Positions 22,907-30,280 of a stretch of 35,787 nt of DNA are shown here, piece by piece; positions within the stretch are counted from its first letter, which is position 1, and each line of letters starts with the position of its first letter. The stretch lies in NCBI GenBank assembly GCA_021413675.1, contig JAIOQA010000431.1, positions 1-35,787 of the forward strand, given 5' to 3'. Both the position numbers and the translations under genes were made by a program. The stretch comes from Deltaproteobacteria bacterium. GTDB taxonomy: Bacteria; Myxococcota_A; Polyangia; Haliangiales; Haliangiaceae. The notes below the pieces were generated by a model. That model worked only from the letters and a program-made list of their open reading frames with translations. It was not told the origin of the DNA and ran no database searches.

Positions 22907-23692
22907 ATGAACCGCGTCGCCCACACGACCGAGCACGACATGTTCGTGCGGACCCTCGCCGCGCGCGTCGATGCGCCGGCGCTCGTCTACCTGCACGGCC
23001 TCGGCGAGAGCGGCCTGTGCTTCGAGCAGCTCGCGCGGCATCCGGCCCTCGCGGCCTGGCGCCACGTGATCCCCGACCTGCCCGGCTACGGCCGCTCGCC
23101 GTGGCCGGCCCAGCCACGCGACCTGGTCGCGGTCGCCGACTGGATCGCGGTCTGGCTGCGCGCGCGCGAGCACGGCCCCGCGATCCTCGTCGGCCACTCG
23201 ATGGGCGGCGTGCTCGGCGTGATCCTCGCGGAGCGCCACCCCGAGGTCGTGCGCGCGCTCGTGAACATCGAGGGCAACGTGTCGATCGGCGACTGCGTGT
23301 TCAGCGGCCAGGCCGCGGCGCTCACCGTCGACGCGCTGGTCGACGGCGGGCTGGCGGCGCTCGCCGAGCGGGTCTACGCCGACGGCGCGAACAAGCCGGC
23401 CTTGCGCGGCTACTACGCGTCGATGCGGTTCGCCGATCCGCGCACGTTCCACCAGCACTCGCGCGATCTGGTGGCGGCGAGCCGCGAGGAGACGATGGGC
23501 GCGCGGCTCGCGGCGCTGCGCGTGCCGCTGGCGTACATCGCCGGCGTGCCCGACGGCATCGCGCCGCGCTCGCACGAGCTGCTCGCCGCCCACCACATCG
23601 CGGTCGACGCGATCGGCCCGGCCGGGCACTGGCCGTTCATCGATCAGGCGGACGCGACCGCCGCGGTGATCGCGCGCGCCGCAGCGATCTGA
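22907..23692 (+). CDS. Alpha/beta hydrolase
   Basis: The 261-residue protein shows the alpha/beta-hydrolase order: oxyanion YLHGLGESG, DLPGYGRSPWP, the nucleophile elbow GHSMGG with S98, a likely acid in GVPDGIAPRS, and the catalytic His in GPAGHWPFID. Such enzymes hydrolyse esters, lactones or C-C bonds; the substrate cannot be told. There is no signal peptide, so it is cytoplasmic. The start at 22907 is chosen over the in-frame upstream 22889 for its TACCTT at leaderless spacing. Its stop abuts the converging lipoprotein stop (TGATCA). Confidence 0.88.
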   Translation: MNRVAHTTEHDMFVRTLAARVDAPALVYLHGLGESGLCFEQLARHPALAAWRHVIPDLPGYGRSPWPAQPRDLVAVADWIAVWLRAREHGPAILVGHSMGGVLGVILAERHPEVVRALVNIEGNVSIGDCVFSGQAAALTVDALVDGGLAALAERVYADGANKPALRGYYASMRFADPRTFHQHSRDLVAASREETMGARLAALRVPLAYIAGVPDGIAPRSHELLAAHHIAVDAIGPAGHWPFIDQADATAAVIARAAAI

Positions 23693-24376
23693 TCAGCCGC
23701 CGCCGCCGCCGCCGCCACCGCCGCCACCACCACCACCGCCGCCGCTGACGATCGTCACCGGCGCGGACATCGTCGCCGCGCCGAGGTCGGCGGTGCAGCT
23801 GTCGGTCGCCACCGCCTGCGCGGTCATGTCCCAGTGCGTGAGCCCGGCGCCGGTGATCGAGGCCGAGAACGTGGTGCCGACCGCGTCGATCGTCACCGAG
23901 CCGCTCTGCGCCAGGTAGACCTGCTTCGCCGTGCCGGTCGCGTCGACGTCGCCCATGACGTAGACGCACAGGCCGCAGGTCGCGACCGAGGTATCGGCGC
24001 CGCTGATCGTGTACGTGCCGGCCTTCACGGCGCCGCCGACGAACGGGCCCTTGCCGTCCCACGCCTCGATCAGCAGCACGTCGCTCGCGGCGGCGGTGCC
24101 GCCGGGCAGCGCGCCGTACAGGCGGAAGTAGTGCTTGGCGCCCATCGAGCCGGGCTGGTTGTACTGCTCGGCGACCGGGGTCGCGATCGTCGGCGAACCC
24201 AGCTGGCTGTCGACGGCGCAGGTCGCGCCCGCGACCGGCGCGTCGGGTGACGTCGGGGTCGTGCCGGCGTCGGGCCCGCCGCTGTTGCTGCCGGGACCCG
24301 GCCCCGAGCTGGTGGTGTCGCCGATCATGCAGCCGCTGGCGGCGGCCGCGAACGTGAGCGCGAGGACTGCCTTCAT
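23693..24376 (-). CDS. Lipoprotein ending in a poly-Gly tail
   Basis: The 227-residue protein has a lipobox (AAAASGC), a Ser/Gly/Pro-rich spacer and a beta-rich domain with Cys residues (a CGLCVY pair among them) that looks like a jelly-roll or immunoglobulin-like fold (TPVAEQYNQPGSMGAKHYF, LLIEAWDGKGPFVGGAVKAG, YVMGDVDATGTAKQVYLAQS). It ends in 16 consecutive Gly after IVS, encoded by GGC and GGT codons. The poly-Gly end is exceptional; Gly-rich tails can act as flexible linkers or adhesive anchors. The function is unknown. Confidence 0.75.
   Translation of the reverse strand: MKAVLALTFAAAASGCMIGDTTSSGPGPGSNSGGPDAGTTPTSPDAPVAGATCAVDSQLGSPTIATPVAEQYNQPGSMGAKHYFRLYGALPGGTAAASDVLLIEAWDGKGPFVGGAVKAGTYTISGADTSVATCGLCVYVMGDVDATGTAKQVYLAQSGSVTIDAVGTTFSASITGAGLTHWDMTAQAVATDSCTADLGAATMSAPVTIVSGGGGGGGGGGGGGGGG
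23696..23743. repeat. GCC/ACC triplet run encoding 16 Gly
   Basis: On the plus strand the gene end reads GCC and ACC triplets, the reverse complement of GGC and GGT. The repeat could expand or contract by slippage without breaking the frame. Confidence 0.75.
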
Positions 24377-24415
24377 GACGACGGGTTCAGCAACGGTCGT
24401 GCCGTGTCACTCGCG

Positions 24416-24445
24416 TGCAACATCGCTGCAACCTCGATGAGTTGC
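24416..24445. promoter_or_regulatory. TGCAAC direct repeats, candidate operator
   Basis: TGCAACATCG (24416-24425) and TGCAACCTCG (24427-24436) repeat with an 11-bp period and are followed by the inverted core GTTGC (24441-24445). They lie 40-70 bases before the start of the poly-Gly lipoprotein gene. Confidence 0.35.
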
Positions 24446-24488
24446 GCGCGCGATCCGCGCCTCCGCTCGCGCTCGACGCGGTGGCCTC

Positions 24489-24506
24489 GGCCCCGGATCC
24501 GGGGCC
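24489..24506 (-). terminator. 18-bp perfect GC palindrome after the DUF2279-like gene
   Basis: GGCCCCGGATCCGGGGCC is self-complementary over all 18 bases and begins 24 bases past the stop at 24531. It would form a very strong hairpin (or cruciform), but no T-run follows. Probable terminator or mRNA-end stabiliser. Confidence 0.45.
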
Positions 24507-24530
24507 CGCACTCCGGCGAGCTCCGAGATT

Positions 24531-25556
24531 CTACGGGGTCGTGCGCGTGGTCTCGAGGATCGGCGTCGAGGTGTACGGCAGCTGGGCGAGCTCGAAGAAG
24601 CTGTGCGCGATCGAGTGCCCGGCGCGAGCGGCCCGCGATCGCCGGCCGCCCAGCGCATCGTCGAACACGGTCTGCAGATCGAGCGCGACGCCGATGAACA
24701 GCTCCTGCTTGCGGGGCTCGGTCGCGCCCGGCGGCTTGTAGTTGCGCGTGCCGTAGCCGATCACCGGATCGATGTAGCCGAGCGGCCGCAGCCACGGCGT
24801 GTCGCGCACCACCGCGAGCGAGCGCGGCTTCCACGCGAGCAGATAGGTCTGGCCCGAGTAGTCCTCGACGAAGTCGATGTCGCCCGGGAACCGCGACCGG
24901 TACTGCGCCGACGGCGTCCACTGCACCCGGAAGTCGATCGCGCGGTCGAGCGCCGGCCAGTTGGTCATCACCATCGACAGGAGCGCGCCGCCGGCGTCGC
25001 CGACCAGATCCCCCGGCGACATCTCGTAGTAGTAGCCGTCCTTGACCTCGACGAAGACGAAGAACGTGAAGCACAGGCCGCTGGCGATCGCGCTCGACGA
25101 CCACGGGCCCCAGCCACCGCGCCGCAAGAGATCGGTGGTGAGCCGCGAGAAGGTCAGGTTGCCCCAGAAGTGGCCGAGCTTGTCGGCGCCGCCGGCGTAG
25201 GTCCTGCGCCCGAACCAGCCATCGCCGCCGACCTTGAAGGCCGGCAGGTCGGGCTTGTTGTAGTACCAGGCGAAGTACGCCCAGGTGCCCAGGGTCAGGT
25301 AGACCGCGCCCAGCCCGAGCCCGGTCAGCGCGCGGTGCTGGCGCGGCCCCGGCAGCGGGTCCATCGGCGGACCAGCCACCCACGGTTCGTCGACGTGAGG
25401 GGCCTTCGCGGTATCGGGCGGCGGCACCGGCGCGGCGCTGGGCGGCGCACTATCGCTCGCGGCGGCGGGATTCTGGTCGGGGCTTGCGGCCGCCGGTCGG
25501 ACCGTGCCGAAGGAAAGGCCCGCGATCACGAGCCCACAGGCGATCCGACGGCCCAT
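24531..25556 (-). CDS. DUF2279-like exported protein
   Basis: The 341-residue protein has a signal peptide (IACGLVIAGLSFGTV, then AAAS), a Pro/Ala-rich spacer of about 40 residues, one membrane-like helix (LGLGAVYLTLGTWAYFAWYY) and then the DUF2279/YfiM-type domain: DKLGHFWGNLTFSRLTTDLL, FVFVEVKDGYYYEMSPGDLV and GDAGGALLS. In this family the D-K-x-x-H and E-x-x-D residues are conserved and suggest a membrane-embedded active site or metal site, but no reaction is established. The ATG at 25556 is taken as the start; the frame runs to 25592. It is divergent from the exopolysaccharide operon. Confidence 0.75.
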   Translation of the reverse strand: MGRRIACGLVIAGLSFGTVRPAAASPDQNPAAASDSAPPSAAPVPPPDTAKAPHVDEPWVAGPPMDPLPGPRQHRALTGLGLGAVYLTLGTWAYFAWYYNKPDLPAFKVGGDGWFGRRTYAGGADKLGHFWGNLTFSRLTTDLLRRGGWGPWSSSAIASGLCFTFFVFVEVKDGYYYEMSPGDLVGDAGGALLSMVMTNWPALDRAIDFRVQWTPSAQYRSRFPGDIDFVEDYSGQTYLLAWKPRSLAVVRDTPWLRPLGYIDPVIGYGTRNYKPPGATEPRKQELFIGVALDLQTVFDDALGGRRSRAARAGHSIAHSFFELAQLPYTSTPILETTRTTP

Positions 25557-25659
25557 TCCGTCGGCTGTACCCCAACGTCGGCGGGTGCACAACGGATCCA
25601 GCCGTCATGTGCCCCCTTCGGGGATGTGCGTCACGCCGTCCCCCCCCTTCCGCATTCGC

Positions 25660-25689
25660 TTGCTTGAGTCTCGGCCCGAACCGTAATAG
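25660..25689 (+). promoter_or_regulatory. Candidate sigma70-type promoter of the exopolysaccharide operon
   Basis: TTGCTT (25660-25665) and TAATAG (25684-25689) are 18 bases apart. The transcript would have a leader of about 180 nt, in contrast to the leaderless genes elsewhere. Confidence 0.4.
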
Positions 25690-25710
25690 CTTGACCCCAT
25701 TGCCTTTGAC

Positions 25711-25730
25711 GCGGTCCGTCCCGGGACCGC
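25711..25730 (+). other. Leader hairpin
   Basis: GCGGTCC (25711-25717) pairs with GGACCGC (25724-25730) around a 6-nt loop, just after the candidate transcription start. It may be a 5' stabiliser or a control structure. Confidence 0.4.
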
Positions 25731-25752
25731 CCCCGTAGCCTGGAATCGCCTC

Positions 25753-25884
25753 TTGCCCGTCACTCCCATCAAGCTCGCGCTGGTGCGCGCTGCGCTCGGT
25801 TTTCCGCGCGTGGTGAGTACGACCGACTATCGTGACGAGATCGCCGCAGGCGGTCGCCACGACGCGGAGGACCAGCCGTGCTGA
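25753..25884 (+). CDS. Possible 43-residue leader peptide overlapping the GT2 start
   Basis: A TTG-initiated frame encodes 43 residues (TPIKLALVRAALGFPRVV, then STTDYRDE) and ends at TGA 25882-25884, overlapping the GTG at 25878 by 7 bases. Such an overlap could couple translation. There is no good ribosome site, and chance is quite possible. Confidence 0.22.
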   Translation: MPVTPIKLALVRAALGFPRVVSTTDYRDEIAAGGRHDAEDQPC

Positions 25885-27185
25885 CCGGACTGTTCGGCCT
25901 GATTCTCAAGGCCCTCACCACGATCATCTTCATCAACCGCTACGTCGCCGGCATCGCTGTGCGCCTGTGGCGCGGTTCGAAGTGGGACGAGACCACCGAC
26001 GACTACCAGCCCACGGTGGCGGTCGTGATCCCGATGTTCAATGAGGGTGCGGGCATCGCGGAGACCATCGCGAGCCTGCTCGGCCAGGACTATCCGGCCG
26101 ACAAGCTCACCATCACGGTCGTAGACGATCGATCCACCGACAATAGTTACGAGATGGCGTGCGCCGCGGCCGCGAAATCGGGGGGCCGGGTCCACGTCAT
26201 GCGCAACCCCGTGAACATGGGCAAGCGCCGGTCGATCAACCGCGCGGTCCGCGCGGCGACCCACGCCGAGATCATCGTGTCGGTCGACTCCGACGTGGTG
26301 GTCCACTACGCCGCGGTGCGGCAGCTGATCCGCCGCTTCGTGAGCCCCGACATCGCCGCCGTCGGCGGCAAGGTCGACGTTCGCAACAAGAACGCGAACT
26401 GGCTCTCGAAGATGCAGGTGGTCAAGTACTGGTACTCGTACGGGTTCATGAAGAACCTCGAGTGGGCGTTCCGCCGGGTCATGTGCCTGTCGGGCTGCCT
26501 CACCGCGTACCGCCGGTCGGTCCTGCTCGAGCTCGAGCCGGTGCTCGAGCACCGCGAGATCCTCGGCGTGCCGATCAAGTACGGCGAGGACCGGTTCCTC
26601 ACCCGGCAGATCGTCAAGGCCGGCTACTACACGACCATGACCCTGGATGCGGTCTGCGAGACCAACGTCCCGACCTCGCTGTCCGGGTACTTCTCGCAGC
26701 AGCTGCGCTGGCGCCGGTCCAACGTCATCGACTACGCAGGCGCGCTGTCGCACGTGTGGCGCCTGAACCCGATCGTCGCCATCCACTTCTTCTCGCTGTT
26801 CGGCCTGCTGATGCTCTACCCGATCATGATGATCGGGACGATCACGTCGGGTCGGTTCTTCCCGGTCCTCATCGTCCACCTCGTGTTCGCGGCGGTGTTC
26901 GGCATCTGGTACCGCTGGAAGACCCGGCACCTGCCCGAGGCCGAGCGCGTCAACGCGTTCTCGTTCCTGCCGATCGCGGTGGTCTTGCCCGTGATCTACG
27001 CGCTCATGACCCCGGTCGCGGCCTTCACGCTCGACTCGTCGAGCTGGGAGACCCGCGGCCACGATGGCGAGGCGCCGCCGCCCGAGGACGGCCTCCCGGT
27101 GCCGATCCAGGTCGAGCAGGACGCCATCGCGCAGGTGTCGCGGCCGGAGCCGGCCACCGCCCGCGCCCAGTTGCCTGCGGCCTAA
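25878..27185 (+). CDS. GT2-family membrane polysaccharide synthase
   Basis: The 435-residue protein starts at GTG with GGAGG about 8 nt upstream. It has one N-terminal membrane helix, a GT-A domain with VVDDRSTDNSY (UDP-sugar Asp), SVDSDVVV (DxD), GEDRFLTRQ (general base) and QQLRW (residues 274-278, the QxxRW product motif), then three C-terminal helices (FFSLFGLLMLYPIMMIG and on). This is the processive synthase type of cellulose, hyaluronan, chitin and alginate (Alg8). The polymer cannot be named. It is the first gene of a three-gene operon with a membrane adaptor and an acyltransferase. Inner membrane. Confidence 0.9.
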   Translation: MLTGLFGLILKALTTIIFINRYVAGIAVRLWRGSKWDETTDDYQPTVAVVIPMFNEGAGIAETIASLLGQDYPADKLTITVVDDRSTDNSYEMACAAAAKSGGRVHVMRNPVNMGKRRSINRAVRAATHAEIIVSVDSDVVVHYAAVRQLIRRFVSPDIAAVGGKVDVRNKNANWLSKMQVVKYWYSYGFMKNLEWAFRRVMCLSGCLTAYRRSVLLELEPVLEHREILGVPIKYGEDRFLTRQIVKAGYYTTMTLDAVCETNVPTSLSGYFSQQLRWRRSNVIDYAGALSHVWRLNPIVAIHFFSLFGLLMLYPIMMIGTITSGRFFPVLIVHLVFAAVFGIWYRWKTRHLPEAERVNAFSFLPIAVVLPVIYALMTPVAAFTLDSSSWETRGHDGEAPPPEDGLPVPIQVEQDAIAQVSRPEPATARAQLPAA

Positions 27186-27209
27186 GCGCCTGCGTCCCTC
27201 GAGCCGAGC

Positions 27210-28025
27210 ATGAACATGGACACCACGGTCAAGCCCCCCCACCCCGGCCGGTTCCGGATCCTGATCCAGCCGTGGATCGTCAAGATCTACCGGGTCGCCG
27301 GCATGATCGCGCTCGGCGCGATCCTCGTCGGTCTCGTCGCGTTCCTCGCGGTCAACCTGTTCTACTTCTTCAACCGCACCTGGGTCCGCCCGGTGATCCT
27401 GTCGCCCGAGCACAGCAAGGTCGTGGCCGCCACCACCGCGCTCGCCGACGCCCGCGGTCGCCAGCAGCAGATGGCCGCCGAGCGCATCGACGCCAAGGCC
27501 GAGCAGACCCGCCTCGATCGCGCGATCGCGGTCGCCGAGAAGTTCGAGGCCGACGAGGCGCCGGTGATCGCCGCCGCCGGCAAGTCGATCGAGGGCGCGA
27601 TGCTGCGCCGCGAGGTCGAGAAGGCCGCGCTCGAGCGGCTGGCCGCGGTCGATCGCAAGGTCGCCCTCGAGCTGCGCCTCAAGGAGATCGACGGCCGCGC
27701 CGCCGAGCAGGATCGCCTGGTCGCGCGCCTGGCCGCGTCGCCGTACATCCGCGCCACCGAGGAGCGCCGGGTCGTCGGGTTCGTGCCCTACCAGAACCTC
27801 TCGAACGTCCAGGTCGGCGTGCCGCTCTACGGCTGCGACTGGGGCCTGATCAAGTGCCACAAGGTCGGCCAGGTGATGTCGATCCTCGATGGCGAGGTCC
27901 AGGACGTCCACCCGCACGACGACAGCGTGCAGCGCGGCGTGATGGTCGAGATCAACCTGACCGACACGGACGCCGCCGAGCAGAACGTGCTCTTCGCGGG
28001 CTCGAAGCCGTTCTGGTGGCTGTGA
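27210..28025 (+). CDS. Membrane-fusion/adaptor protein (HlyD/Alg44-like)
   Basis: The 271-residue protein has one N-terminal membrane helix (MIALGAILVGLVAFLAVNLF), then about 100 residues of Ala/Glu/Arg-rich coiled coil (KVVAATTALADARGRQQQMA, then REVEKAALERLAAVDRK), then a beta-rich end (VGFVPYQNLSNVQVGVPLYG, GEVQDVHPHDDSVQRGVMVE). The layout is that of HlyD-type periplasmic adaptors such as Alg44 in alginate synthesis. No PilZ domain is visible, so c-di-GMP control as in Alg44 is not indicated. Starting 25 bases after the synthase, it probably couples the synthase to an exporter in the periplasm. Confidence 0.72.
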   Translation: MNMDTTVKPPHPGRFRILIQPWIVKIYRVAGMIALGAILVGLVAFLAVNLFYFFNRTWVRPVILSPEHSKVVAATTALADARGRQQQMAAERIDAKAEQTRLDRAIAVAEKFEADEAPVIAAAGKSIEGAMLRREVEKAALERLAAVDRKVALELRLKEIDGRAAEQDRLVARLAASPYIRATEERRVVGFVPYQNLSNVQVGVPLYGCDWGLIKCHKVGQVMSILDGEVQDVHPHDDSVQRGVMVEINLTDTDAAEQNVLFAGSKPFWWL

Positions 28026-28044
28026 TCCTCGCGACCTGCGCGCG

Positions 28045-29109
28045 ATGAGCGCGGACCGCCGGATCCCGTCGCTCGACGGGCTGCGCGCGATCTCGATCGC
28101 GCTGGTCCTGGTGTCGCACGTGAGCGGCACCGCGGGGTTTCCGATCGCCGTGCTGAAGACCGGCGAGCTGGGCGTGCGCGTGTTCTTCGTGATCTCGGGC
28201 TACCTGATCACGACGCTCTTGCTCGCCGAGGACAAGCGCTACGGCGACGTCTCGCTCGCGCGCTTCTACCTGCGCCGCACGTTCCGGATCTTCCCGACCT
28301 ACTACGCGTACCTGCTCCTGATCCTGGGGCTGTCGCTGGGCGGCGTGATCGCGCTCAACGACCACGACGCGGTCCACGCCTTCACGTACACGACCAACTA
28401 CCACCTGGATCGCTCGTGGTGGATGGGCCACACGTGGTCGCTTGCGGTCGAAGAGCAGTTCTACTTGCTGTGGCCGTTCCTGGTCGTCATGCTCGGACCG
28501 CGCCGCGCGATCTGGGGTGCCGCTGCGTTCGTCGTGCTGTCGCCGGCGATCCGCCTCGCCGACTGGTACGGGTTGCCGTCCTTGCGCGAGCTGTCGGGCG
28601 AGTCGTTCTGGACCGTCGGTGACTCGATCGCGATCGGGTGTGTGCTCGCCGGCGTGCGGCCGAAGCTCGAGGCCAGCACCCGCTGGCACGCGATCCAGCA
28701 ATCGCCGCTGTTCGCGATCGTGCCGGTGATCGTGGCGGTGTCGTTCTACATCGGCATCGAGAAGGTGCTGCCGTCGCTCGCGGTGCTGCAGTCGATCGAG
28801 ATCCTGGGCATCGCGATGTGCATCGACTGGTCGATCCGCTGGCACCAGGGTGCGGTCGGCAAGGTCCTCAACTGGCGGCCGCTGGTCTGGGTCGGCACGC
28901 TGTCGTACTCGCTGTATCTGTGGCAGCAGCCGTTCCTCAACCGCCACTCGACCGCGTGGTTCTCGGCGTTCCCGGTGAACCTCGGGCTCGCGCTCGCGGT
29001 CGCGCTCGCGTCGTTCTACCTGATCGAGCAGCCGATGCTGCGCGTGCGCGAGAAGCTCGAGGCCCGCTGGCTCGGCAAGCGCACTCCGGTTGCGCCGCCG
29101 GCCGCGTGA
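28045..29109 (+). CDS. Acyltransferase family 3 membrane protein (OafA/ExoZ-like)
   Basis: The 354-residue protein has about 10 membrane segments and the family's signatures: RIPSLDGLRAISIALVLVSH with the conserved R and H, GVRVFFVISGYLITTLLL, RFYLRRTFRIFPTYY and HTWSLAVEEQFYLLWP. Such enzymes O-acetylate or O-succinylate polysaccharides and lipids. Its place, 20 bases after the adaptor gene, points to decoration of the polymer made by the GT2 synthase. It ends without a following gene of the same class, so the operon looks complete at three genes. Confidence 0.9.
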   Translation: MSADRRIPSLDGLRAISIALVLVSHVSGTAGFPIAVLKTGELGVRVFFVISGYLITTLLLAEDKRYGDVSLARFYLRRTFRIFPTYYAYLLLILGLSLGGVIALNDHDAVHAFTYTTNYHLDRSWWMGHTWSLAVEEQFYLLWPFLVVMLGPRRAIWGAAAFVVLSPAIRLADWYGLPSLRELSGESFWTVGDSIAIGCVLAGVRPKLEASTRWHAIQQSPLFAIVPVIVAVSFYIGIEKVLPSLAVLQSIEILGIAMCIDWSIRWHQGAVGKVLNWRPLVWVGTLSYSLYLWQQPFLNRHSTAWFSAFPVNLGLALAVALASFYLIEQPMLRVREKLEARWLGKRTPVAPPAA

Positions 29110-29137
29110 GGAACTGGCCCCCGCGGCCCCGGCTCGC

Positions 29138-29143
29138 TACCCT
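29138..29143 (+). promoter_or_regulatory. -10-like TACCCT near a GGAG ribosome site
   Basis: TACCCT ends 10 nt before the ATG at 29154. A GGAG at 29144-29147 lies between, so this gene may use a short leader with a ribosome site rather than be leaderless. Confidence 0.3.
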
Positions 29144-29153
29144 GGAGATCCGA

Positions 29154-29642
29154 ATGCGCGTCGCGGTGCTCCTGACCCTCTCGCTCTGTGCGGCCTGTCC
29201 CGGCGGCGAGTACGCGCGCGGCGGCGGCATGGCCGACTTCGCCAGCGCGCGCGGCGAGACCAACGGCCGCTCGTTCGACTTCGTCAGCACCAAGCCGAGC
29301 GGCGCCGAGTGGACGATCCGCATCCGCGGCCGCGCGATGTGGGTCGCCTACGCGAAGGGCGAGAAGGCCGACGAGCTGGGCTCGTTCAACCTGAGCGACG
29401 CCGAGGTCGAGGAGCTGTGGCAGCGCGTCGACAACGCTGACATCCCCAACCGCCGGCGCGGCAAGCCCGACGACAAGCACGGCACGGTCTCGCTGCACCT
29501 GCGCGAGGTCACCGACGACGGCGAGCACGACCTCGAGACCGTCTTCGTCTCGCGCGAGACCACCGACGACGACATCATCGATCTCGCCGACTACATCGCC
29601 GACGTGGTCGAGAAGCACCGCAAGGAACGCCCGGCGTTCTGA
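29154..29642 (+). CDS. Charged lipoprotein of unknown function
   Basis: The 162-residue protein has a lipobox (LLTLSLCAAC) and a single mature domain rich in Asp, Glu and Arg with alternating strands (SFDFVSTKPSGAEWTIRIRG, MWVAYAKGEKADELGS, FNLSDAEVEELWQRVDN). No known domain is seen. The frame runs far upstream, but the ATG at 29154 with GGAG 7 nt before it gives a proper signal peptide. It follows the acyltransferase gene by 44 bases and may or may not belong to that operon. Confidence 0.75.
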   Translation: MRVAVLLTLSLCAACPGGEYARGGGMADFASARGETNGRSFDFVSTKPSGAEWTIRIRGRAMWVAYAKGEKADELGSFNLSDAEVEELWQRVDNADIPNRRRGKPDDKHGTVSLHLREVTDDGEHDLETVFVSRETTDDDIIDLADYIADVVEKHRKERPAF

Positions 29643-29648
29643 GGCTGC

Positions 29649-30155
29649 TCAGTCCGGCGCGCCGGTCAGCTTCCACGCGGCCGCGGCCGGCAGGCCCGGG
29701 TAGCCCGACCAGATCTGCACCGCCTCGATCCCGGTCGGCGTGGTGCAGAGCGCGTAGGCGTCGAGCATCTTGGTCGCGCCCGCGGTGGTCGCGGCGACGT
29801 GCAGGCACGAGCCCGCGACGGTGCCGTGATGGACCGCCGCGCACTCGACGCAGCCACCATCCCGATCGGTGAAGGTCGCGGTGCCAGCCGCGACGTCGAG
29901 GTCGAGGAGCTCGTCGCTGGCCAGCGGGTTGATCGCGCCGAGCGCGCACGGCGGGGTCCAGGAAAGCCGGTAGCGCCCAGAGACCAGCGCCCCGCCGGCG
30001 GGCGCGTCGCCCTCGCCCGACGCCTGGCACGGCCCGAAGGCGTCGCGCGACGGTGGCCCGGCATCCGGCGCGGACGGCGGCGAGCCGCCGCAGCCGAGGG
30101 CGAACACGATCAGCAGGGGGCCGATCGAGGCGTGACGGAGACAGCTGGGCTTCAT
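29649..30155 (-). CDS. Small lipoprotein of unknown function
   Basis: The 168-residue protein has a lipobox (LIVFALGC) and a beta-rich mature domain with several Cys (DGGCVECAAVHHGTVAGSC is the clearest stretch). The frame converges with the gene ending at 29642. There is no known domain. It is divergent from the peroxiredoxin gene, and the 125 bases between them hold a clear dyad. Confidence 0.7.
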   Translation of the reverse strand: MKPSCLRHASIGPLLIVFALGCGGSPPSAPDAGPPSRDAFGPCQASGEGDAPAGGALVSGRYRLSWTPPCALGAINPLASDELLDLDVAAGTATFTDRDGGCVECAAVHHGTVAGSCLHVAATTAGATKMLDAYALCTTPTGIEAVQIWSGYPGLPAAAAWKLTGAPD

Positions 30156-30224
30156 GGGTTCACGGGAGAGCTCGCGACGGCACGCCCACCGTAGGCCGTC
30201 GCGTCGCGCACGCGCGCGGCACAG

Positions 30225-30249
30225 GCAGGCATTGCGCGCGCATGCCTGC
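30225..30249. promoter_or_regulatory. 8-bp dyad in the divergent promoter of the selenoprotein gene
   Basis: GCAGGCAT (30225-30232) and ATGCCTGC (30242-30249) are exact inverted copies around a 9-nt spacer. The dyad sits 20 bases before the -10 element TACGCT. It is a candidate repressor or redox-regulator site. Confidence 0.42.
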
Positions 30250-30268
30250 GGCCGCGCGCGAAGGCGTG

Positions 30269-30274
30269 TACGCT
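30269..30274 (+). promoter_or_regulatory. -10 element TACGCT, likely leaderless start
   Basis: TACGCT ends 6 nt before the ATG at 30281. No Shine-Dalgarno is seen. Confidence 0.45.
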
Positions 30275-30280
30275 GCGGTC

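Larger units (their letters stand above)
25557..25877 (+). other. Gene-free leader of the exopolysaccharide operon
   Basis: This is the only stretch above 300 bases without a long gene. It holds a possible promoter (TTGCTT at 25660-25665, 18-base spacer, TAATAG at 25684-25689), a hairpin and a possible short coding frame. It does not match a c-di-GMP or other riboswitch that I can recognise. Confidence 0.5.

Noticed and set aside
24603..25667. Plus-strand open frame of 354 codons opposite the DUF2279-like gene
   Set aside because: Arg-rich shadow without a motif or start signal. The minus-strand gene has a signal peptide and conserved domain.
25557..25877. Riboswitch (c-di-GMP or other) in the exopolysaccharide leader
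   Set aside because: No conserved core motif could be found by eye; only a simple hairpin is present.
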